This document shows, in pieces, positions 1-7,400 of a stretch of DNA of 64,000 nucleotides (positions are counted from its first letter, which is position 1; each line of letters begins with the position of its first letter). Below the pieces are notes generated by a model, which saw only the letters and a program-made list of their open reading frames with translations, had not been told where the DNA came from and did not search any database. This stretch comes from Streptomyces canus 299MFChir4.1. Its GTDB lineage: Bacteria > Actinomycetota > Actinomycetes > Streptomycetales > Streptomycetaceae. The DNA is taken from the NCBI RefSeq assembly GCF_000383615.1, contig NZ_KB911600.1, positions 1-64,000 of the forward strand, written 5' to 3'. The translations under genes were made by a program, and so were the position numbers.

Positions 1-148
1 CATCTAAGCGGGAAGCCTGCTTCGAGATGAGGACTCCCACCCCCTTGAGGGGTTAAGGCTCCCAGTAGACGACTGGGTTGATAGGCCGGATCTGGAAGCC
101 CAGTAATGGGTGGAGGTGACCGGTACTAATAGGCCGAGGGCTTGTCCT
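1..148 (+). rRNA. rrl: 23S ribosomal RNA, 3' end (partial)
   Basis: This is the terminal part of large-subunit rRNA. It contains the conserved 3' stretch with GGACTCCCACCCCCTTGAGG and the near-terminal GGTACTAATAGGCCGAGGG helix. The 5' part lies outside the window. It is followed by a short spacer and the 5S gene in the usual rRNA order. The exact mature 3' end is estimated from the closing helix. Confidence 0.93.
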
Positions 149-217
149 CAGTTGCTCGCGTCCACTGTGTTAGTTCTGAGGCAACGACTGTGTCTTTTTC
201 CGGTCGAACTTCATAGT

Positions 218-336
218 GTTTCGGTGGTCATAGCGTGAGGGAAACGCCCGGTTACATTCCGAACCCGGAAGCTAAGCCTTACAGCGCCGATGGTACTGCA
301 GGGGGGACCCTGTGGGAGAGTAGGACACCGCCGAAC
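218..336 (+). rRNA. rrf: 5S ribosomal RNA
   Basis: A 119-nt gene starting GTTTCGGTGGTCATAGCG and ending GGACACCGCCGAAC. The two ends pair as the 5S terminal helix. Internal CCCGGTTACATTCCGAACCC and the GGGGGACCCTGTGGGAGAGTAGG loop are typical of actinobacterial 5S RNA. It lies about 70 nt after the 23S end and before a strong terminator. Confidence 0.95.
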
Positions 337-344
337 AATTCTTC

Positions 345-389
345 AAAGGGTTGGATCCTGAACTTCGGTTCGGGGTCCAACCCTTTTTT
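345..389 (+). terminator. rRNA operon terminator
   Basis: A long hairpin: AAAGGGTTGGATCC pairs with GGGTCCAACCCTTT, with a tip containing CTTCGG and a T-run after the stem. It sits directly after 5S and is an intrinsic terminator for the rRNA operon. Confidence 0.9.
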
Positions 390-435
390 GTTGGGCGTCA
401 CTTGAAGTTCACGTTGCGCAACCACCATCCCCAGC

Positions 436-1113
436 ATGGGTACTGCTGCAATGCTCAGGGCCGCCGGCGTCGGAGTCGGTGACGAGGTCGTCGTACCGGC
501 CTTCGGGAACGTCGAGGTCGCCGAGGCGGTGACACTCGCGGGTGCGCTCCCGGTGTTCGCGGACATACATCCGGTCAGCTACTGCCTGGACGCGTCCGCT
601 GTCGAAGCGGCCGTGACTCCGCGGACGGCGGCCGTCGTTGTCGTGCACCGATTCGGAAGGCCGGCCGACATGACGCGCCTGCTCGAGGTCGGGCGGCGGC
701 ACGGGCTGCTGGTACTGCAGGAAGGCGAGTCCGAGGCACCGTACGACGAGACCGCTCAGCGGCGGGAGCGGGCCTGCTATCTCGATGGGAAGCTGCGCGG
801 TGTGCGCACGCCCGACGGTGGGGACGGGCACACCTACCAGCAGTACGTCGTGCGGGTTCCCGGCAACGGGCGGCCCGACCGGGACGCGTTCGCCCGGGCC
901 CTGCGGAGCAAGGGAGTTGAGTGCAGGGTGCCGGTGAAGACGCCCGTGCACCGGCTTCCCGAGTTCCGGCGTTGTGTGTCGCTGCCGGAGACCGAACTGG
1001 CCGCCGACGAGACGCTTGCGTTGCCGGTCGATGCCTCGCTGACCAAGCGGGACATGCAGCGAGTGGTGGCCGCGTGCAATGCCCTCGGCGGACTGCTTCA
1101 GCCTGCTTTCTGA
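436..1113 (+). CDS. Shortened DegT/DnrJ/EryC1/StrS-family aminotransferase-like protein
   Basis: A 225-residue protein related to sugar aminotransferases of the DegT family, which normally have about 370 residues. It begins inside the usual N-terminal motif (GTAAMLRAAGVGVGDEVVVPAF), and an in-frame stop 31 bases upstream excludes a longer start. The middle part, which in active enzymes carries the PLP-binding lysine, appears deleted: residues 95-135 jump from an HGLLVLQE strand to a short linker. The C-terminal substrate-binding part (YQQYVVRVPG, LPETELAADETLALPVDASLT) is kept. Catalysis as an aminotransferase is therefore unlikely from sequence. The reading frame is intact with normal high-GC codon use, so it may have a retained non-enzymatic role. 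It lies between the rRNA terminator and tRNA-Thr. Confidence 0.75.
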   Translation: MGTAAMLRAAGVGVGDEVVVPAFGNVEVAEAVTLAGALPVFADIHPVSYCLDASAVEAAVTPRTAAVVVVHRFGRPADMTRLLEVGRRHGLLVLQEGESEAPYDETAQRRERACYLDGKLRGVRTPDGGDGHTYQQYVVRVPGNGRPDRDAFARALRSKGVECRVPVKTPVHRLPEFRRCVSLPETELAADETLALPVDASLTKRDMQRVVAACNALGGLLQPAF

Positions 1114-1187
1114 GCGAGTTGGGAGCACGGGTCTGCTCGGGGTATGATCTATTCCGTTGCCGCGAGGGAAACCTCGGAAAGCAACAG

Positions 1188-1263
1188 GCCCCCTTAGCTC
1201 AGTCGGCAGAGCGTCTCCATGGTAAGGAGAAGGTCAACGGTTCGATTCCGTTAGGGGGCTCCA
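1188..1263 (+). tRNA. tRNA-Thr (anticodon GGT)
   Basis: A cloverleaf can be drawn. The acceptor GCCCCCT pairs with AGGGGGC, the anticodon stem TCTCC/GGAGA holds loop ATGGTAA giving anticodon GGT, and the T arm AACGG/CCGTT holds TTCGATT. The discriminator is T at 1260 and CCA at 1261-1263 is encoded. It decodes ACC and ACT threonine codons. Confidence 0.95.
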
Positions 1264-1266
1264 GCC

Positions 1267-1299
1267 AAAAGGCCCTGCCCATTCGGGCGGGGCCTTTTT
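1267..1299 (+). terminator. Bidirectional terminator between tRNA-Thr and osaC
   Basis: AAAAGGCCCTGCCC pairs with GGGCGGGGCCTTTT across a four-base loop, ending in a T-run on one side and starting with an A-run on the other. It can end the tRNA transcript on + and osaC on -. Confidence 0.85.
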
Positions 1300-1310
1300 C
1301 GTGTTCTCTC

Positions 1311-4064
1311 TCAGTCCGTGTGCAGGCCCGGGACGCGCATTGCCAGGATCGCCATGTCGTCGGACGGGGCGTCGGAGGCGAAGCGTTCGACCGCGCGCAT
1401 GATGCGGGCCGCTACAGCGCCGGCCGTCAGGCCCGTACAGGTGGTGAGGACGTCGGCGAGACCGTCGTCGCCCAGCATGCGGGTGCCTTCCCGGCGTTCT
1501 GTGACGCCGTCCGTGACACAGAGCAGGACGTCGCCCGGGTCGAGGGTGACCGTCTGCTCGTAGAGCTCCAGGTCCTCCATCACGCCGAGGAGCGGCTGGG
1601 GTTCGGCGGCCGGCTCCACGGTGCCGTCCTGGCGCAGGCGGAGGGGGAGCGGGTGGCCGGCGCAGACGACCTTCAGGCGGGCGCTGCCGTCCTCCTGCGG
1701 CCACAACTCGCCGTAGAGCAGGGTCAGGAAGCGGCTGCGGGCGCCCTCGTCGAGGATCGCGGAGTTGAGGCGCTCCAGGACCGCCGGGCCGCTCAGGCCC
1801 TCCCTGGCCAGGAGACGCAGGGCGTGCCGCGCGAGGCCCGTCACCGCCGCCGCGTTCGGGCCCGTGCCGCAGACGTCGCCGATGGCGAAGCCGTACGCGC
1901 CGTCACTGATGGGGAAGAGGTCGTAGAAGTCGCCGCCGACCTCGTTGCCCTCGCCGGCCGCGCGGTAGATGACCTCGACCTCGACGCCGTCGATCTGAGG
2001 CAGCTCGGGCGGCAGGAGGCTGCGCTGGAGGGACTGGCTGATGGCCGTGCGCTCGGAGTAGAGGCGGGCGTTGTCGAGGGCGAGGGCGGCCCGGCGGGAC
2101 AGGTCCTCGGCCAGTTCCAGGATCTCCTGGCGGAAGTGTTCGTCGGCGGGCTTGCCGAGGGTCAGCATGCCGATGACGCGGTTGCGGGCGACCAGGGGGA
2201 GGACGACGGTCTCGCCGCCCACCGCGGAGGCCGTGGCGAGCGTGGGGCCGATCCCGGAGGCGAGCTGGTGGGTCTGGCCGCCGGTGAGTCCGAGGCTGCG
2301 CATGGAGCTGCGCAGGGCCGCCTGGTGGGCCGCCTCGCCGGGGGCCGACCAGACGCGGGCGCCGGGGGTGGGGACCGGGTCAGGGGGCTGGATCTTCGAC
2401 AGCAACGACTTGATGCCGTCGATGAGTTCCTCGTCCTCGTGCAGGACGTACGACAGATAGGGATCCGACGCCTGGTCGGCGATCGTGTACACGGCACACC
2501 AGGTGGCCAGGGTGGGGACGGTCATCTGGGCCATGAGGGCCAGCGTCTGGTCGCGGTCCAGGGTGCCGGCCAGGAGGTCCGAGGCTTCGACGAGGAAGCT
2601 CAGGGAGCCGCGGCGCAGGCGTTCGAGTTCGCCCAGGCGGGCCGACTCGACGGCCAACGCGATGCGGTCGGCGGCGAACTGGAGCCGCAGGGCCTCTTCG
2701 TTCGAGTATCTGCCGGGACCCTCCGCGGCCACGCCCAGGGAGCCCGTGAGGCGTCCCTCGACCTTCAGCGGGACCGTGACGACCGAGCGCATGCCCGTGC
2801 CGCTCAGGAGCGGTACGGCACCCGGTACGGCCGACAGGTCGTCATGGACGGCCGGCATGCGGGCGGAGCCGTAGCGCCCTGGGCCCGCTTCGACCGGCAC
2901 GCGCGCGAAGCGCTGACGTGCGGAGGGCAGGCCGGTGGAGGCGCGGACCTCCAGCTCCGTCTCGTCGTCGGTCGCGAGGAGCAGGAAGGCGGAGTCACCG
3001 TCGAGCATGTCGCGCGCGCGTTCGACGGTGCGTTGGAGCAGCCCGTCGAGGTCGTCCGGGGCCGGGGAGCCGATGAACACCTCGAAGGGGTCGGTGCTCT
3101 GGCCGTCGGCGGAGGTGGTCGTGTCGGAGGAGGGGACGCGCAACGGCGTCTGGAGTACGGCCCGTTCGTGGTCGCGGACCAGGAGGCAGACGGTGGAGGG
3201 CTCGCCGCCGGTGTCGCGGACGCGCAGGTGGGAGGCGTAGACCGAGGTGACGCGGCCGTTGGCGGCCCTTATGCCGTAGCTGCCCTCCCAGCGTGAGAGC
3301 TGGAGTGCCTCGGCGATGCCGGTGCCGGTGCCCGGGGTGTGCGGCCAGGCCGCGAGGTCGGTCAGGGGCTTGCCGAGGACCTGGTCGGCGCCGTAGCCGA
3401 AGAGTTCCTCGGCGTCCTCGTTCCACGAGGTGATGGCGCCCGTACGGTCGATCTGGACGACGGCGACGCGGACCCGGCCGTCGGCCAGCGGGAGGAGGTC
3501 CGCGGGCAGCGACGGGCCGGCGGTGCGGGTGCCCACCGGGCGCTCGGGCAGGTCGAGTTGGAACCAGACCTGCTTGTGGGCGGGGGTGTACTCGACGCCC
3601 CACCGGCCGGCGAGCGCGGCGCAGAGCTGGAGGCCGCGGCCGCCCTCGCGGTCGAGGTTGCCCATGTTGACGGCCTGGCCCTGGAGGGGGATCTCACGTT
3701 CGGGGTAGTGGTCGGCCACCTCGATCCGTACACCGTCGTCACTGCGCAGGCACAGAACGTCGGCGGACGTGCCCGCGTGGACCACGGCATTGGTGACGAG
3801 TTCGCTGGTGAGGACCACCGCGTCGTCGACGATGTCGGCGAAGCCCCAGCCCTGGAGGGTGTCGCGGACGAAGGACCGGGCGGTCGCCACCGATCGTCCG
3901 ACGGGCTCGAAGCTGGCTGCCGCGCGCGCGGTGATCACGGAACTCCTCGACCGGTTGTCGACGTGCAGGGCTGCCTGGCCGACCGGCTCGTGCCGCTGCT
4001 GCGGCAGACCGCCCGTCGGCCGGGGATCCGGGTTCTGTCCCCCGGGGATCAGTCCGGTGGTCAT
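1311..4064 (-). CDS. osaC: OsaC-like multidomain regulator: anti-sigma kinase domain, PAS, GAF, PP2C phosphatase
   Basis: A 917-residue cytosolic protein. After about 45 residues comes an RsbW-type HATPase domain (LTSELVTNAVVHAG, then GGRGLQLCAALAGRWG). Next is a PAS domain (ITSWNEDAEELFGYGADQVLG), two GAF-type regions, and a C-terminal SpoIIE/PP2C phosphatase (EVGGDFYDLFPISDG, FAIGDVCGTGPNAAAVTG, DVLLCVTDGVTERRE). This order and the position beside osaA/osaB match Streptomyces OsaC, known to modulate sigma-B activity during osmotic stress. The ATG at 4064 was chosen because GGAGGG lies about 11 nt upstream; longer in-frame extensions lack this. It is divergent from osaA across a 396-bp gap. 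The name rests on family and synteny knowledge; the kinase and phosphatase activities are inferred from motifs. Confidence 0.9.
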   Translation of the reverse strand: MTTGLIPGGQNPDPRPTGGLPQQRHEPVGQAALHVDNRSRSSVITARAAASFEPVGRSVATARSFVRDTLQGWGFADIVDDAVVLTSELVTNAVVHAGTSADVLCLRSDDGVRIEVADHYPEREIPLQGQAVNMGNLDREGGRGLQLCAALAGRWGVEYTPAHKQVWFQLDLPERPVGTRTAGPSLPADLLPLADGRVRVAVVQIDRTGAITSWNEDAEELFGYGADQVLGKPLTDLAAWPHTPGTGTGIAEALQLSRWEGSYGIRAANGRVTSVYASHLRVRDTGGEPSTVCLLVRDHERAVLQTPLRVPSSDTTTSADGQSTDPFEVFIGSPAPDDLDGLLQRTVERARDMLDGDSAFLLLATDDETELEVRASTGLPSARQRFARVPVEAGPGRYGSARMPAVHDDLSAVPGAVPLLSGTGMRSVVTVPLKVEGRLTGSLGVAAEGPGRYSNEEALRLQFAADRIALAVESARLGELERLRRGSLSFLVEASDLLAGTLDRDQTLALMAQMTVPTLATWCAVYTIADQASDPYLSYVLHEDEELIDGIKSLLSKIQPPDPVPTPGARVWSAPGEAAHQAALRSSMRSLGLTGGQTHQLASGIGPTLATASAVGGETVVLPLVARNRVIGMLTLGKPADEHFRQEILELAEDLSRRAALALDNARLYSERTAISQSLQRSLLPPELPQIDGVEVEVIYRAAGEGNEVGGDFYDLFPISDGAYGFAIGDVCGTGPNAAAVTGLARHALRLLAREGLSGPAVLERLNSAILDEGARSRFLTLLYGELWPQEDGSARLKVVCAGHPLPLRLRQDGTVEPAAEPQPLLGVMEDLELYEQTVTLDPGDVLLCVTDGVTERREGTRMLGDDGLADVLTTCTGLTAGAVAARIMRAVERFASDAPSDDMAILAMRVPGLHTD

Positions 4065-4460
4065 GTGTGCGGCCGCCCTCCGATGCCCGCTCGTGCTCGT
4101 GCCACCGCCCAGGCCGGACGGACCGGCTCGGCTGGACAGCCGCATGCAAGGTTACTTACCTTCGACGGCCATGCGGATGCCGGTCTGCAGTGTTTCCGTC
4201 CGGACGGTGTGCGGACGATGTGCGAAGCTGCCGAACTGTTATGGCCGGGTTCAACCGGGGTGAAACACTGGGCAAGCTCTTGAAGAAGGTTCGGGCAGGC
4301 CGAGTGGCTTGCTCGTACGGCGGGCAGCAGCCCGTGGTGCGGGTTCGCACGCCTGGTTGAAATATCGCTGTAGTAAGCAGAAGCGCGCGGCAGCAACCGG
4401 TGTGCCGCGCGGTACCACCCGAGCACAGCAGTAACGGTCGACCCCTGCGGGAGGGACACA
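4065..4460. other. Divergent intergenic region osaC/osaA
   Basis: A 396-bp region between the divergent osaC and osaA starts. It must hold both promoters. The SD sequences of both genes are visible at its ends (GGAGGG for osaC, GGGAGGGA for osaA). I see no strong terminator, repeat or small gene in it, and no promoter pair I would call with confidence. Confidence 0.5.
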
Positions 4461-7400
4461 GTGGAGTCTGGCGCAGCGACGCGGGGCACTAGGACGCGCG
4501 CGAAGAGCGGACAGTCCCCGAGCGGCCAGCGCAAACCGCGCGGTGGGACCACCGCGGTGGACACGGCTGCCCTGGACCGGCTGATGTCCGCGCTGGTCTC
4601 GATGCGTGACGGGAACTTCCGCAAGCGGCTCACGGTGTCCGGCGACGGCGTGATGTCGGAGATCGCGGCCGTTTTCAACGAGGTGGCCGACCGCAATCTG
4701 CATCTGACGGGTGAGCTGTCACGGGTGCGGCGCATGGTGGGCCGTGAGGGCAAGCTCACAGAACGGCTGGAAACAGGCGCCTGCGAGGGCTCCTGGGCAT
4801 CCGCCATCGATGCCTCCAACGCGCTCGTGGACGATCTCGTGCGGCCCGTCTCCGAGGTCGGCCGGGTGCTGTCCGCGGTCGCGGAGGGCGATCTGTCGCC
4901 CCGTATGGAGCTCAGGACCCAGGCTCCGGACGGGACGGGGCATCCGCTGCGCGGGGAGTTCCTGAAGGTCGGGCGGACTGTAAACAACCTTGTCGATCAG
5001 CTGTCCACCTTCACCGACGAGGTCACGCGCGTGGCCAGCGAGGTCGGCACCGAGGGCAAGCTCGGCGGGCAGGCACGCGTGCGTGGCATGTCGGGTTCGT
5101 GGAAGGACCTGACCGAGTCCGTCAACACGATGGCGTACCGGCTGACGGCCCAGGTGCGGGACATCGCGCTGGTGACCACGGCCGTCGCCAAGGGTGACCT
5201 GTCCCGGAAGGTCACCGTCCACGTGGCCGGCGAGATGCTGGAGCTGAAGAACACCGTCAACACGATGGTGGACCAGCTCTCCTCGTTCTCCTCCGAGGTG
5301 ACCCGCGTCGCGCGCGAAGTGGGTGTCGAGGGCGAGCTCGGCGGTCAGGCGCAGGTGCCGGGTGTGGCCGGGGTATGGAAGGACCTCACCGATTCGGTGA
5401 ACCTCATGGCCGGCAATCTGACGGCCCAGGTGCGCGGGATCGCCCAGGTGACGACGGCGGTCGCCAGTGGTGACCTGTCGCAGAAGGTGACTGTCTCCGC
5501 ACGCGGCGAGGTCGCGCAGCTCGCCGACACGATCAACCAGATGACCGAGACGCTGCGGATCTTCGCGGACGAGGTCACGCGCGTGGCCAACGAGGTCGGT
5601 GCCGAGGGGCAGCTCGGCGGGCAGGCGAACGTGCCGGGTGCGGCGGGGACGTGGAAGGACCTCACCGATTCGGTGAACACGGTCTTCCGGAACCTCACCA
5701 CCCAGGTGCGCGACATCGCAGCCGTGACGACGGCGGTGGCCAACGGTGACCTGTCGCAGAAGGTCACCGTGGACGTGGCCGGCGAGATGCTGGAGCTGAA
5801 GAACACCGTCAACGGGATGGTGGACCAGCTGTCGGCGTTCGGTGCCGAGGTCACGCGTGTGGCGCGCGAGATCGGTGTGGAGGGTGAGCTGGGCGGCCAG
5901 GCGCAGGTGCCCGGGGCCGCCGGTACGTGGAAGGACCTGACCGACTCCGTCAACACCGCGTTCAGGAACCTCACCGGACAGGTGAGGAACATCGCCCAGG
6001 TGACGACGGCGGTGGCCAACGGCGATCTGTCGCAGAAGGTCACCGTGGACGTCTCCGGCGAGATGCTCCAGCTGAAGAACACCGTGAACACGATGGTGGA
6101 CCAGCTCTCGGCCTTCGCCGACCAGGTGACGCGGATGGCCCGGGACGTGGGCACCGAGGGCCGCCTCGGCGGTCAGGCCGTCGTGCCCGGTGTCTCCGGG
6201 ACCTGGAAGGAGCTCACCGACTCCGTCAACTTCATGGGTGGCAACCTCACCTCTCAGGTGCGGCAGATCGCCCAGGTGACGACGGCGGTGGCCCGGGGTG
6301 ACCTGTCGCAGAAGATCGACGTGGACGCGCGCGGCGAGATCCTGGAGCTGAAGAACACCATCAACACGATGGTCGACCAGCTGTCCGCCTTCGCGGACCA
6401 GGTGACCCGGGTGGCCCGCGAGGTGGGCACCGAGGGCCGCCTCGGCGGTCAGGCGCAGGTGCCCGGCGTCGCCGGGGTGTGGCGGGACCTGACCGACTCC
6501 GTGAACGGAATGGCAGGAAACCTTACTGCCCAGGTGCGCAACATCGCCCAGGTGGCCACCGCGGTGGCCCGGGGTGACCTGTCACAGAAGATCGACGTGG
6601 ACGCGCGCGGCGAGATCCTGGAGCTGAAGAACACCCTCAACACGATGGTCGACCAGCTCTCCAGCTTCGCCGACCAGGTGACGCGGGTGGCCCGTGAGGT
6701 GGGCACCGAGGGCATCCTGGGCGGTCAGGCCGAGGTGCAGGGTGTCTCCGGCACCTGGAAGGACCTCACGCAGTCCGTGAACTTCATGGCGAACAACCTG
6801 ACGATCCAGGTGCGCAACATCGCCGAGGTCACCACGGCGGTCGCCAAGGGTGATCTCTCCAAGAAGATCACCGTCGACGCGAAGGGCGAGATCCTGGAGC
6901 TCGTCACCACGGTCAACACGATGGTCGACCAGCTCTCGTCCTTCGCCGAGCAGGTGACCCGGGTGGCCCGTGAGGTGGGCACCGAGGGGCAGCTGGGCGG
7001 TCAGGCGCGGGTTCCGGGTGTCACGGGCATCTGGAAGGACCTCAGCGACAACGTGAACCTGATGGCCAACAACCTGACCATGCAGGTGCGCAACATCTCC
7101 CAGGTCGCGAACGCGGTCGCCAACGGCGACCTCACGCGGACGGTGACGATCGAGGCGCGCGGTGAGGTCGCGCAGCTCGCCGACACCTTCAACACCATGG
7201 TGAAGACGCTGAGTTCGTTCGCAGACCAGGTCACCAAGGTGGCCCGTGAGGTGGGCACGGACGGCATCCTGGGCGGCCAGGCGCGGGTGCCCGGCGTGGC
7301 CGGCACCTGGAAGGACCTCACCGAGTCCGTGAACCAGATGGCGTCCAACCTGACCGGTCAGGTGCGGAACATCGCCATGGTGACCACGGCCATCGCCAAG

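Noticed and set aside
921..3296. Long + strand open frame of 791 codons across osaC
   Set aside because: It is an antisense shadow of osaC in high-GC DNA, crosses the tRNA gene, and has Arg/Gly/Ala-biased composition with no family match.
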